The notes under the pieces: model-generated | Told to the model about the DNA's origin: nothing | Seen by the model: the letters and a program-made list of their open reading frames with translations, nothing else | Database searches by the model: none | Source: Dryas octopetala | Lineage: Eukaryota; Streptophyta; Magnoliopsida; Rosales; Rosaceae | Direction: 5' to 3' | NCBI GenBank assembly: GCA_963921425.1 | Contig: OY992834.1 | Location: 4,464,001 to 4,528,000 of the forward strand | Length of the DNA stretch: 64,000 bases | Shown here: positions 51,801 to 63,448 of the stretch, piece by piece | How positions within the stretch are numbered: the first letter of the stretch is position 1 | How the letters are laid out: every line of letters begins with the position of its first letter | Made by a program: the position numbers and the translations under genes

Positions 51801-52072
51801 TGGAAGAGATATGTGAGCCTGTGCTTCTGCAAAGAGAAGAAAGCAGCACTAGTAGTAGTAATAGTACTAATGCCACAAACAATACGAATCATGTCCAAAA
51901 TGATCAAAGAGTTGAGGAGTGCTTGATTTCCACTGCTCGAATAGGAGTTGCTTGTTCTGCGGATTTGCCCCGAGAGCGAATGGAGATTAGCAATGTTGTT
52001 GCTGAATTATGTCTAATAAGGGATGTACTCATCGGAACCAGGATGCCTAGAGAGCATATGATCAGTGCCTAA
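48848..52072 (+). CDS. LRR-XII receptor-like kinase, non-RD (Xa21/EFR class)
   Basis: Two exons, 48848-51530 and 51645-52072, give 1036 residues. A signal peptide (about 1-25) is followed by the LRR N-cap (LLALKSEI to CEWPGITC) and about 21 leucine-rich repeats (roughly residues 75-610), a Cys pair cap ([12 protein letters not shown]), one membrane helix (about 647-668) and a Ser/Thr kinase. The kinase has the P-loop [11 protein letters not shown], Lys734 in VAVKV, catalytic HCDLKPSN (841-848) and DFG (861-863). Cys instead of Arg before the catalytic Asp makes it a non-RD kinase, the type found in plant immune receptors such as Xa21, EFR and FLS2. The single intron inside the kinase domain is typical of subfamily XII. 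No break was seen, so it is likely functional at the plasma membrane. The ligand cannot be inferred. Two damaged relatives follow. Confidence 0.93.
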
Positions 52073-52457
52073 GAAGTAAGTGATACCTTGTCATCATCAT
52101 TTTGACATCATATACAAAGAAAGATATGAACTGAAGTTCAGAGGATAGAAACTACGTAGACTGCAGAGGTTATTATTGTTGAGACTCGAGAGTACGTACA
52201 TCCCATGTTGGGAATGTAAAGGCTTGTGCCTCTCATTTCAATTAGTCTTTCGGTTGTATGCTCATATTTTACATGGTATCAGGCTCAATGGCAACACATA
52301 TTTGGATGCTCATGTTCCACAATTAAGTGGTTGGTACAGTGCATTGTATTTGTTGTCTTGTCATCACACTATTTGAGTTGCAAAAACGTTTTGATCCTGT
52401 TTTTCTGGGGGCGACTGTCTTTTCTGTACTTTTGGGTTTCACATTGTCTTTTCTGAA
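52073..52457. other. 3' flank of the LRR kinase
   Basis: Probable 3' UTR followed by DNA with no gene. A string tggtatcaggctca near 52274 resembles a Copia primer-binding site but no LTR was found beside it. Confidence 0.35.
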
Positions 52458-52649
52458 GTGAATGATACCCTCGGCAGACTTAGCTCCTGGAATGAATCCC
52501 TCCACTTCTGTGAGTGGCCAGGCATTACTTGTGGCCGCCGACACCGGAGAGTCACGAAGTTGGACCTCCAATATTGGCAGCTCAAGGGTCACCTATCTAC
52601 CCACCTATCTTTCAACAAGCAGCATATATCATTGAACTTTGAAGTTTGA
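52458..52649 (+). pseudogene. Duplicated N-cap fragment of the LRR kinase
   Basis: Positions 52458-52605 repeat 48983-49130 of the intact kinase almost base for base ([20 protein letters not shown], then LKGHLSTH). The copy then ends in unrelated sequence and a stop. There is no signal peptide, LRR array or kinase. Confidence 0.85.
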
Positions 52650-53210
52650 AGACAAATAAAAAATAACAAAATATTCTTCAATAGTATGAATTAGTACAAA
52701 TGAAGGTCTCATTCTTGGAAGTTTGCTGCCTAATTATTTTACTGTTATTAAACTAGAAATGTGCTACATCGATTCACGAGCAATGAATGAAAGAGTGAAG
52801 AAAAGAGCCCTCTGCAGTCTGCACTTATAAATCTCATAGACTGCTTCTGTGAATAAAAAAATGTAGCATCAAATCATCATTATCGCAGAAAATAATCATC
52901 CTTAATTAGGTGGACCCCGTTGGTCATGGTGTTAAGAAGTCAACTAATTGCCCGGCAACTCGGTCCTGTTGGTCAAGGTGTTAGGAAGTCTACTAATTGT
53001 GTGTAAATTAACTCAGGTTTCTTTCATGATTTTCTAAATTAACAAACCCAGTTTAAGGACATTGTATTTTAAGCAATTTATGTTGCACGCATGCAAGACC
53101 TCACTCAAAGCTCATACATCAACAATGGACAAAAGGCATTTTGATATATAGTTCAGTACTCTGCCCTGCATAATTTTATCATCAGCTTCCTGCCTTCTGC
53201 ATTCTGATCA
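52650..53210. other. Intergenic DNA between LRR relics
   Basis: A short direct repeat is visible near 52920-53000 (ttggtcatggtgttaagaag and ttggtcaaggtgttaggaag, each followed by tc.actaattg). No coding sequence recognised. Confidence 0.4.
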
Positions 53211-53610
53211 ATGGAGCTTCATGGATCTGGCTTATGTGCATTTTGGTCTATATACCTTCATGTGGCTACTCTTCTCCTTTTTATTAACTTTTTGCAACCT
53301 ACCACTTTTGTAAATGCATTAATTATCAAATGAAACTGATCGATTGGCTTTGCTCAAATTCAAAGAAACCATAGCCACTGACCCACATGCATGGGTTCTT
53401 TAACTCATGGAATGACTCCTTGCACTTGTGCAACTGGCACGGAATTGCATGCAGCCGCAGGCATCAAAGAGTAACAGCCTTGAACCTACAAGCTAGGCTA
53501 TGATATGCATGGTTCTATATCACCTTACATTGGCAACCTCTCCTTTCTTAGGTTCATCAACCTTAGCTTCTCTGGCAAGATTCCACAGCAAGTTAATTCT
53601 GTTGTGCTTA
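53211..53610 (+). pseudogene. Second LRR-XII kinase relic
   Basis: An ATG at 53211 opens a signal-peptide-like frame (MELHGSGLCAFWS, then LLLFINFLQPTTFVNA) that stops near 53330. Shifted frames then read ETDRLALLKFKETIATDPH, SWNDSLHLCNWHGIACSRR, HQRVTALNLQ and [15 protein letters not shown]. The order matches the 5' end of an LRR-XII kinase, broken by at least three frame or stop lesions and lacking everything after the first LRR. It is more diverged from the intact kinase than the 52458 copy, so it is an older relic of another family member. Confidence 0.75.
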
Positions 53611-54966
53611 AAGCACCAAAATCTAACCCAACAGGCAACAGAGATGCAAGAACAGAGAAAAGAGAACAAACACAAACACACCAAAGATAAGCTTCGTCTG
53701 TGAAGCTTGTTTCTCATTCGTCCTTTTAAACAATCCCTTCTCAAATCCATTGCTGCGATCAACTCCATCCCAATGTCTTCCTGGTCTTATAGCTAGTACC
53801 ATATCGATTTGGTGCACCATCTAATCCTCTTTTTAACCAGCTATGATCACCATCAACATCCTTCCTACTCTTCCTTTTCCTTGGGAGTCAAAGGTCTGAT
53901 CCAGGTGAAGTTGGCAAGTGATCTTGCTTCATTGCACCTTCAACTGACGGAGTACGTATGGCCGAGATAACTGCAAACTCGCGTAACCCAACCACTTTCA
54001 TCAACTAACGGCTTAATCCACCTTCAATTGAGTGCTGAGTAATATCATGGTTGGACTGGAAGGACAATGGGCTTAATCCATAAAGCCCATCCACATTATT
54101 TGGATGGGTTTAGTTAAGTATTGGGTGGGTTGGGTGACCAACGTACATGAGCTCAACCCGATATCCTTTTTTTTGGGGTAAAAAAAAAAAACAAAATAAC
54201 AAAAAAACTTAACTAAAGTCTTAGTTTGGATTCTAATCGTGTTCAAATAAACTTAAGTAAAGTCCAATTTGTAAAACTTTTTTATAAATATAATTTATGT
54301 TTGTTTATGTAATGAAACAATATGGGCAATTACAATTCTGACTTTTATTTTTGTTAACTTAATGATATTAAATTATTAATTTGGGTAAGAATGTGGGTAG
54401 TGAGAATTGAATTTTGCTATATTCTAATTTTATCTTAATTTTAAATTAATTGAAATTGGGCCTGTTTGTTTGATAGATATTGAGAAAATGTGAGCGGGAT
54501 GTATAAGATAATTAAGATTATTTGACAAATTGTCTTTTAGTGTTTCTCATATATCAATTTCCCAATTTCTCCCCCTCTTCTTTTCCCTCCCTTATTTCTC
54601 CCCCTCTTTTTTCCAATTTTCCCTCCCTTATTTCTCCCTCACGAGTCTCAGTCTCTCAGAGCACTGATGAGACACTAGAGTGGACTTATTACTAAATTCA
54701 GTAAATTGGGTTATTTGTTGTTTTTTTTGGTTAGAAACTTAGAATGGGGGGTTATTTGTTGTTAATTGCTTTATTAGTTTGGTTATTTGAACTTATTTCT
54801 GTTCTTTTACTTGCTGATGTGGCAGAGGTGCACCGTGCACATCACGTGGATTCTCATTCTTGTATCCAATATGGGAATGTTTTGGCTTGTAAGATTTTAT
54901 GAGATTAATAAAAGTAAAATTTCCTTTCTCTGTCTTTTCTCTGCAAGAATACACCAAGCACAGTAG
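53611..54966. other. Intergenic DNA
   Basis: A degenerate stretch with GGGTTGGGT and AACCCGA strings lies near 54120-54165. A near-duplicate pyrimidine run (ttttccctcccttatttctccc) occurs twice near 54582 and 54617. No gene seen. Confidence 0.4.
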
Positions 54967-54969
54967 CAC

Positions 54970-55824
54970 ACACTACAATGGCTGCTATCGTTTTCATCCT
55001 TTCCATTTCCATCTTGTCCATCCCTTCCTTTGCTTCCCAGCCTTATTTTCCGTACAACAACGTTGAGTATCACATTGATTGCGGTGGCACCGCCAACACT
55101 TCTAAGTGTCTCTCCGACCGGTATTTCACCGGCGGCGCCACCGCCAGAGTCTCCTACCCGAAACTCTTCAACCACTTAGAGGAGACTACACTCCGTTACT
55201 TCCCCGTCTCTCAGAGAAATAACTGCTATATAATCCCCGATTTGCTGGGTCGCTACTTCATCCGACTGTTCACCGTGTACGGAAACTACGACGGCAAGTC
55301 CCACCCCCCTTCCTCCTTCGACACCTCCGTCGAGGGCACCGTCGTTCTTCAGTGGCGATACCCATGGCCTGAGAAAATGGTCCCAAATGGTGGATATTCG
55401 GACCTCTTAGTCTTCCTCAGGAACGGACAAGCCCACGTCTGCTTCAGCAGCGCCACCGACCCGCCAGTGATAGGCTTGCTTGAGATTTTACAGGTGGACG
55501 TGGCGTCGTACGACGCCGTTTCCATGGGCAACGTTATTCTACCGCCTTTTTTCATGCGGCTCTGCCGAGTGGAGTGACGGATCCAAGGACACCGACCTTT
55601 TCGGCCGGACATGGCTTTCCGATTCCCAGTTTAAAAATGATGATGGATACCCTACTGTCATATCCACCAAGGTGGCCATTCAAAACACCGTCCAACCCCA
55701 AATTTCTTTCCAACTATACTATATCAGTGGGCGACCATTGCTGCGGAAGAGGTGCAGTACATTTTTGAGGTGGACCTGAGCTACCCTTATCTGGTTTGGT
55801 TTCATTTTGCTGAAATAGATTCGA
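54970..55824 (+). repeat. Inverted repeat arm A (malectin-like exon)
   Basis: This segment, from 8 bases before the RLP4-like ATG to near the end of its malectin domain, matches the reverse complement of 62590-63448 with small indels and substitutions. Confidence 0.9.
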
Positions 55825-57846
55825 AGGTGAATAGGCCGGGCGAAAGGGTATTTGATATTCTGATTAAACAAGAAAATGTGACGAGGGTTGACAATAGTGA
55901 GGTGGGGAGCTATGCCGCCTACAACTGGCATTACTCCGTGTATGATTTGACGAGTAGGGAATTAGTTGTTACACTTGTTCCTGTGGTCGGTGCGGCCCTG
56001 ATTTCTGGGATGGAAGCTTATGCTATTGTTCCAGCTTTTGTGGGCACGGATCCGCAACAAGGTATGTTTTACTGATATTGAATAATGATAAAAAAAGTAT
56101 AATAATACTATGAATAATTTGAGGTTTTATTTTGCAGTGGTGGCAATGCAAGCTTTGAAAGAATCCCTGGGAGTTACAGAGGGCTGGAATGGCGACCCCT
56201 GTGTTCCCACTAATTGGCAAGTTTGGGTGGGAGTTACTTGTCACCTCAATCAGGATGAAACTGCACGTATCATAGTTGAAATGTAATTTTATATCTGCAA
56301 TTTGTTACCTTCAGTTTTAACCATATGCATCATCTGCTCTATGATAATTATTATATCATTTGTTTCAGTGACCTTGGAAGTCATGGCTTGAAAGGACATA
56401 TCAGTGCACAAATCATTCTCCTCTCCAACTTGATAAGTCTGTAAGTATCTACTGCGCCTATAAATTGTACTAGATATCCTTCATAGCTTTAAATTTCATA
56501 TAATTTATTTTAAATAAAATGACAGGAACTTAAGTTTTAATTCATTGGGAGGCCCTTTACCATCTGAATTAGGCCTAAGATCTCTAACAAGGCTGTGAGT
56601 CTCACTCACTTTCCTTCCTTTGTTGTCCAACTCAAAAGTGTTCTTTAAGCTAATATTTAAGGTAGTTTTAGTACCCTTATTTAATGTTTCTACTTCCCTG
56701 TTTGTAGAGATTTATCACACAACTATTTCAGTGGGCTCATCCCAAACACTCTAACCAGTTCACCCCTGCAAATTCTGTAAGTTATCTGCCTTGTTTGCAT
56801 CTGCCTTATCTTGTTTGCATCTTTTGGTGAAAATGGAGCTCTGTTGCATTGTTCTTTTAGTAATGTACAACCATGATTTATTATTTGAGAATATAATCAT
56901 AGGAATTTCATAAGTATGTAAATAATAGGCATTTGCATTCCCTGATCAGGTTGTTGAACAACAACAATTTGGAGGGTGAAGTACCAGCAAAGCTGTATGC
57001 CATCATTATTCATGGTGGAGTGTTTAAGTACGTCTTTATTTGAATTCATGTGCTTAGTTACTTCTTTTGATTTGTTACTTACTTCTTTTAAGTAAGTCTT
57101 TATTTGAATTGATTTGCTTAGTTACTTACTTCTTTTAAGTATGTCTTTATTTTAATTGATATGCTTAGTTACTTACTTCTTTCAATTATGTCTTTATTTG
57201 AATTGATATGCTTAGTTACTTACTTCTTTGATATGTTACTTCTTTTGATATGTTATTTATTAACAGGATCCATACAGGGTAGTCACGCTCTTTTTTTTCT
57301 TTTCTTCTTTTTCGGTAGGGAGGGGGGTTATTGGTCTTCCCTCTAAAATTTCCCTCTCCTACTTCAATCTGCTTTGCAAGTACTTGAAAGCATGGTGTGA
57401 ATCATGGTCTAGGAGTTGCATCAGTTCGCAACAAACCCATTAATGATTATCACATGGCTTGGTTAAATCTTCAATGTTGATTGTTGTTGTGTATGTAACC
57501 ATTGTTGATTTTCGTTTATGTATTTTTTGCAGTTTTGATAATAACCCAGGATTGTGTGGTATCCCATTTTTACCCAAGTGTCCAGCGTTTTGGCAGAGTG
57601 GTGGTTTATCCACCAAGGTCAAAATTCTGATAGGCACATCAGCTGGAATCATCCTCTTACTGGGGAGGGATTTTGACAGCAGTATTCATATCCTACAGGC
57701 GAAGGCGTAGGAATGAATACCAAGCGCCTCAGATGCTAGAATTGAGTAGCCTACGGGCCCTGGCTGACTACCAAGATTACACGGCTGTGAGCCCCAACTC
57801 CCCGGTAACACCTCGAACTGAATTGACATGGATTGAAAGCTTGTAA
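54978..57846 (+). pseudogene. RLP4: RLP4-like malectin/LRR receptor protein, frameshifted
   Basis: Exons read 54978-56061, 56138-56282, 56369-56440, 56526-56594, 56708-56776, 56950-57027 and 57533-57846. The order is signal peptide, malectin-like domain (HIDCGG, DRYFTGG, LRYFP, NYDGKSH, DLFGRTWLSD, YLVWFHFAEID, GERVFDILI), WNGDPC, about four LRRs, CGIPFLPKCP, one membrane helix and a short Arg-rich tail. This matches Arabidopsis RLP4 (AT1G28340), which has no kinase. The frame is broken near 55543 (about 10 bases missing compared with the inverted copy), near 55695 (one base missing) and near 57666 (one extra base, in the membrane helix). Splice sites and downstream frames remain good, so decay is recent, or some breaks are assembly errors. 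Confidence 0.85.
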
Positions 57847-58948
57847 TTGAAATTCCTTTTGCTTATCTTTTGTAACTAGGAAACCTTGTATAATTGAAAT
57901 CCCTTATGCAAACAGGGGTTGCACTCCTATAAATATTAGACTTATGCATGTCTATACATATTGCAACATTATACAATGGTGATTTCATTCTAAAGTAGTT
58001 CCAATTAATGCTGTTTTTTTTTTTTTTACTAGGTTAGTTTGTATGATCACTAATTTAGTATGTTCTTTCTTGTGTTGAAATGATTACAAGTTTGAAATAT
58101 GCTTCAAGCATATATAGCTTAGTTTCTATACATAGCATGATCACTAAGGATTGGTGTGAGGTGTGACAAGAATAAGAACATAATATGATCTTTATATTAA
58201 CAAATTAAGTTAGATGAATGATGAATGACTGGCAATTTCTTGTCAGCTTCCTTACTATAAAATTCATAAATGCCAGATAAAAAACTCTCCAGTCTGTTCT
58301 CGGGCTCTAGGGGTCAGTCTGTAGCTGGTTAGAGACTTGGTGCAGAGTCTGCACCACAACCTATTTTCTCTGCATCAAAAAGCCTAGTAAACAGCTCTGT
58401 ACATTAACTTCTATGAAATTTTGACATTTCTAATTAAAAACACTTAATTAATGTAACAGCACTGTTTTAGTTAGCTCTGAATACAATAGTTCAGGTTAGG
58501 GGTATTTCAACAAGTAACACATAAACACAATAAAGTAGATCCAATAGAATATACTGAAAAATAGTGAAAGAATTGTATATTACTAGTATAGTGGCAAAAA
58601 AAAAATAATAATAAAATAAAACATCACAACCAGGTTGATACCGACATTTGTACAAATTTTGACTTCCATAACAAAAACAACCACCCTCAGTATGTGACAC
58701 AAGAAGTAACATAGGCTCTATTAAAGATTTCTCAGGAGATTCCAAAATAGAAAGTCTAGGATCACTCACCTGTTGATGATGCTATTCCTGAAAGGTTCCC
58801 ACAAGCTGGATTATGGTTGACTAGCCTGATTGTTCGTCATCCCCTGCCTCCAGCCTGCAACTTCCCCTGGTTTTCCTTTCGTTTCTCTTCTTCTCCTCTT
58901 CTCTTTCTTTCTCAGTTTCTCTTTTCGGTTTGGTCTAACAACATAAGC
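57847..58948. other. 3' flank and intergenic DNA
   Basis: Follows the RLP4-like pseudogene. No additional gene recognised. Confidence 0.4.
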
Positions 58949-59174
58949 TGCTCTCTTTCTTTCTTTTTTATAATCCAACCTTATAACACCAAACACACTC
59001 ACACACACTCCACTGCCTAACATCACCGAACGCACACACACTACTGCCTACCCACCCCTTCAATTAACCAATTAAAAGCTTTCCTTGAATGGAAGAAAAC
59101 ACTCTAGATAAAACTAAAGAAGTGTACAAGTTGCTGGGCTTCTACACGCCCGGCCAGTAAACTTCATTTTTTTT
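58949..59174. repeat. Direct repeat copy 1 (about 226 bp)
   Basis: It begins tgctctctttctttc and ends gtaaacttcatttttttt. It matches 59719-59947 throughout, including ataatccaaccttataacac and ttcaattaaccaattaaaag. Confidence 0.85.
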
Positions 59175-59718
59175 GGATTCGGCTCCTCTGCAGTTGAAGT
59201 GTGTGCTGTTGTCTGCCTTTTACGCAATCCTAACAATCTAGCTAATCTAATGAATGTAATTTTGCCACATCAGCCATGCATAACATGTTTTTTTTTTTCT
59301 CAAAGTTGACGGAACACACCAAAGTGCATCTGGTCCATTTTGACGGTGAAAAAGCTTCACCTTTCTACCCTTTCTTCCGTCTCCCTGTGCTACCTCCTCT
59401 CCCACATAAACTTTTTGGATGTTTTTCAATCTCACAAAATCACCAACTGTACAACAAAACCTAATCTTTCATCTTTATTTTTTCCTTTCTATTTGCTTCC
59501 ATAACAACAACATCAAATCTTTCTTCTTTTTGTTGAGAGTTTTTTTTTTTTTTTTAACAATGTTCTTGTTGAGAATTTAAGAACTTTTTTTTAACGAGTT
59601 TAAAAAACTTGAAACAAGAGTATATTTTCTAGGGAAGCCCAGCCAAGAATTTGAGTTTCTCAGAGTTGTGTAGGATCTGATTCTGTAATTTTAATTCATC
59701 CAGAAGGCAAGAATTAGG

Positions 59719-59947
59719 TGCTCTCTTTCTTTCTTTCTTATAATCCAACCTTATAACACCAAACACACTCACACACACACCACCACCTAACATCACTGAA
59801 CACACACACACACACTACCTCCTAACCACCCCTTCAATTAACCAATTAAAAGCTTTCCTCTAAAGGAAGAAAACACTCTTGATAAAACTAAAAAGTGTAG
59901 AAGTTGCCGGGCTTCTACATGCCCGCCCAGTGAACTTCATTTTTTTT
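59719..59947. repeat. Direct repeat copy 2 (about 229 bp)
   Basis: Second copy in the same orientation, 544 bases after the first. The pair has the size of LTRs of a miniature LTR element (TRIM), and both start TG, but no primer-binding site, polypurine tract or flanking target duplication was found. A simple segmental duplication is equally likely. Confidence 0.8.
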
Positions 59948-60101
59948 AACGTTAATATATAAATATAATATAAATTTATAAATACAAAATATATATGATA
60001 CATTTCAATGGTGGGACGATTCTTCAATAAACATAAGAATATTTTATATACAAGTCAATTTATTATTTGTTGACCATGTTCGCAACATTCTGGATTTGCA
60101 G

Positions 60102-62695
60102 AATGTACACCATCCCAGACTGTCGTCAGCTGCTGTTTTTGTGAAAAAGTTGCATGAACTTAGAGGTCAGTTTGTTACATCAGCCTAAAAGTTGCTCCTT
60201 CTGGTTGTTTGTTTCCGTTATATTTTGATTAAAATAAATTTCCTCATGCTACAGTTCAGAAAAAGGGTTATATGGACTTGCTAGAAGTGGCTAGGGAAGA
60301 TAGCATGTCATGCTCCTATGGGGAAACTCTTCCAAAGGACCCAAGTTGTGCTTTACCTTGCAGCTGGGGAGTAGGCGATCCTTCTTTTTTGATACGTGGG
60401 GGAAGTTATTTACGAGATCATCAGATGGTATTTTTTTTTTCTTTTAGTTCTAGCTAATTTTGAGAAGAAATCAAGATTTTGAAATACGTGCAGATTCCTC
60501 GAAAGTTCAACTGTAATAATTTAATTGTAACACACAAACCTGGACTCCATAAAGCATATTTTGGCTGCAAACCTGATTTACTCTCTAGGTTGGGTTTATG
60601 AATGCTCCTCCTCTACAAGGCTGAAGTTATTTTAATATTTATTAAGATGGTCTAGTTAAATGATGTATTAAGCATCTCAACATTAATAGGTTAGAAGTTG
60701 GTGGTGATAGAAGGAACAATATAGCGGTTATGTCAAAGAATTTTATACAAGAACATGCAGATAGCCTCCATGTGGTGCTTGATTTTTTAAGCTGAAGAGG
60801 TAAAAAATTATTCAAGAACAATGATGAGGTTTAAACATTTGTTAGTACAAGATGAACATGTTTATGGATATTGAAAGTGCATAGAATTAAGCATATTTCT
60901 TGAAATTTGCAAATGCAAAAAGGATGGTGGAAAAGTGTTTAGGCACCCCTGTAAAAGGTATATATACTCAACGCTGTCCTAGCCAATTTGATATCATAGT
61001 TTCCTCTCAACTAAGACTCCTCTGAAAAAGATGAATGCCTGAGAGGTTGGCTCAGTTTATGACAGGATTTACATAACCTACTCCAAATAAATAGGAAACG
61101 AGATTTTTTGTTTTAGGTAAGGTTAATTTGGTCCTCCATTTCCTTTCCCCCACCCGGCCATCCCCACCCCTCTAAAGAATTTAGATAGGTGGATAAATCC
61201 GTGATAATATTACATATTAATTTTCCTTTAGTTGGAACACTAATTTAGAAGATTTTTTACAATATATCTAGATAGCATTTTCTGTTATGAGAGTGAAATT
61301 TTGATCTTTGTTTTCTCCAATTTCTGAACTTGGTAAATGTAAATCCTTTTTACCAGGTAAAGGCAAAAAGCACCTTGATGCAACTGGTTGGTGTAGATTG
61401 GCTAAGATCTGACAAGCGAGAAGATGATCTTGGCAGCTGTCCTGGTGGTATTATTCAGGTTTGAATAATCAACTTTTCTAGTGTGTTGATTATTTATACA
61501 TGATCTTTTTGACAATCTGAATCCACATACCTACATATATTTGATGGAAAAAAATTCTAATTATACATGCTATTGGATGAATGCAGAAATATGAAGCACT
61601 AGGTGGGCCAGAATTCTTCTTTATAGTTAACATACAAGTAAGTTTGGTTCAAATCATTATAAATAAATCACTTTTATCATAATCATCATCAAGAAGCAGA
61701 TTGCTTAGTACACATAACCATGAATCAGGTCCCTGGCACAACCTTGTATACATTGGCGTTTTATTACATGTTGAAAACTCCTCTGGAGGAACATCCAATA
61801 CTGCATAGCTTTGTCGAGGGAGATGATGCATACAGGAATTCGAGATTTAAGATAATACCATACATTTCTAAGGTTAGTTCCAAGTCCATTCAAGAACGAA
61901 TATTTGTAGAATTAAGTAGTTATGTCTTTTGTATTTACATTGCCCGAGTTGTTTATCTTAGGGATCATGGATAGTCAAGCAGAGTGTTGGAAAGAAAGCC
62001 TGCTTGGTGGGTCAAGCACTTGAAGTACATTATTTTCGCGGGAAGAACTATTTGGAGGTAAGTTACCTAGTCCTTTATAAGCGAGAGTTACAAATGCTAA
62101 TTATGTTATTGCATTTGCATTGGCATAAATGACATTTGTGCCCTTTGTATTAGCAGACAAGTCTGCAGAGTGCTTGCCATATATGTTTTTGGGTTTACTA
62201 TCATGGTATTATATCTAACCTATAAATCTTCTGATATTAGATTATGATAGACGCGGGGTCTTCAATGGTAGCAAGGGAAATGGTCAATCTTGTTAGGTTT
62301 CCTCAACAATTTGGTCATAGAAATGGCATTTCTGATACAGGTAAACAAGTCATATGACTCATATATCACAAACTACATGTAAAAAATTTCAAGAAGCTGA
62401 AGAGAATACATATAGTTTTGAAGATATGGGTTGTGAACAGAAGAAAAGCAGATAAGTGTTAGTGGGTTGTTTGCTATTACATTGCATCAATCTACTTTAT
62501 GAGACAGTTATTGTGATTCATTTTAAGTAAGAATAACTTTTGCAGGCCAACACAGAAGAGGAACTCCCAGAAGCTCTTCTTGGAACATGTCGAATCTATT
62601 TCAGCAAAATGAAACCAAACCAGATATGGGTAGCTCGGGTCCACCTCAAAAATGTACTGCGCCTCTTCCGCAGCAATGGTCGCCCACTGATATAG
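60102..62695 (+). pseudogene. EDR2-like (DUF1336) C-terminal gene fragment with captured antisense tail
   Basis: Exons 60102-60165, 60255-60427, 61357-61458, 61587-61637, 61729-61872, 61962-62057, 62241-62340 and 62546 onward encode an EDR2 C-terminal domain: LPCSWGVGDPSFLIRGGSYL, LMQLVGVDWLRSDKREDDLG, PEFFFIVNIQVPG, HSFVEGDDAYRNSRFKIIP, GSWIVKQSVGKKACLVGQ and NTEEELPEALLGTCR. This resembles AT2G28320-type proteins, which also carry N-terminal PH and START domains; none was found upstream. Every splice phase fits, but exon 62241-62340 is two bases short (near 62294), which breaks the frame. After GTCR at 62593 the family sequence ends abruptly and the frame runs antisense through the malectin copy to a stop at 62693-62695. 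Confidence 0.82.
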
Positions 62696-63448
62696 TATCG
62701 TTGGAAAGAAATTTGGGGCTTGGACGATGTTTTGAATGGCCACCTTGGTGGATATGACAGTAGGGTATCGATCATCATTTTTAAACTGGGAATCGGAAAG
62801 CCATGTCCGGCCGAAAAGGTCGGTGTCCTTGGATCCGTCACTCCACTCGGCAGAGCCGCAGGAAAAACGGCCATAGCTGAGTAGAATAACGTTGCCCATG
62901 GAAACGGCGTCATACGACGCCGCATCCACCTGTAAAATCTCAAGCAAGCCTATCACTGGCAGGTCGGTGGCGTTGCTGAAGTAGATGTGGGCTTGTCCGT
63001 TCCTGAGGAAGACGAGGTCCGAATATCCACCATTTGGGACCATTTTCTCAGGCCATGGGTTCGCCACTGAAGAACGACGGTGCCCTCGACGGAGGTGTCG
63101 AAGGAGGGGGGTGGGACTTGCCGTCGTAGTTTCTGTACACGGTGAACAGTCGCAGGAAGTAGCGACCTGAAGGCAAATTGGGGATTATATAGCAGTTATT
63201 TCTCTGAGAGACGGGGAAGTAACGGAGTGTAGTCTCCTCTAAGTGGTTGAAGAGTTTCGGGTAGGAGACTCTGGCGGTGGTGCCGCCGGTGAAATACCGG
63301 TCGGAGAGCCACTTAGAAGTGTTGGCGGTGCCACCGCAATCAATGTGATACTCAACGTTGTTGTACGGAAAATAAGGCTGGGAAGCAAAGGAAGGGATGG
63401 ACAAGATGGAAATAGAAGGGATGAAAACGATGGCAGCCATTGTAGTGT
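62590..63448 (-). pseudogene. Inverted partial copy of the RLP4-like malectin exon
   Basis: Reading the minus strand from the ATG at 63440, the signal peptide and malectin-like domain repeat those at 54978, through YLVWFHFAEIDS. It ends at 62590 inside the exon. It keeps ILLSYGRFSCGSAEW, which the plus copy has lost, but has its own lesions near 63100 (about 4 bases missing) and 63058 (one base missing) that shift the frame. There are no LRR exons, membrane helix or introns. At 62590-62593 the bases TCGA are shared with the EDR2-like sequence at the junction. Confidence 0.88.

Noticed and set aside
52274..52287. Copia-type primer-binding site tggtatcaggctca
   Set aside because: It differs from the usual tRNA-Met complement and no LTR precedes it.
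58949..59947. Confident call as a TRIM retrotransposon
   Set aside because: The paired repeats fit in size, but primer-binding site, polypurine tract and target duplication were not found.
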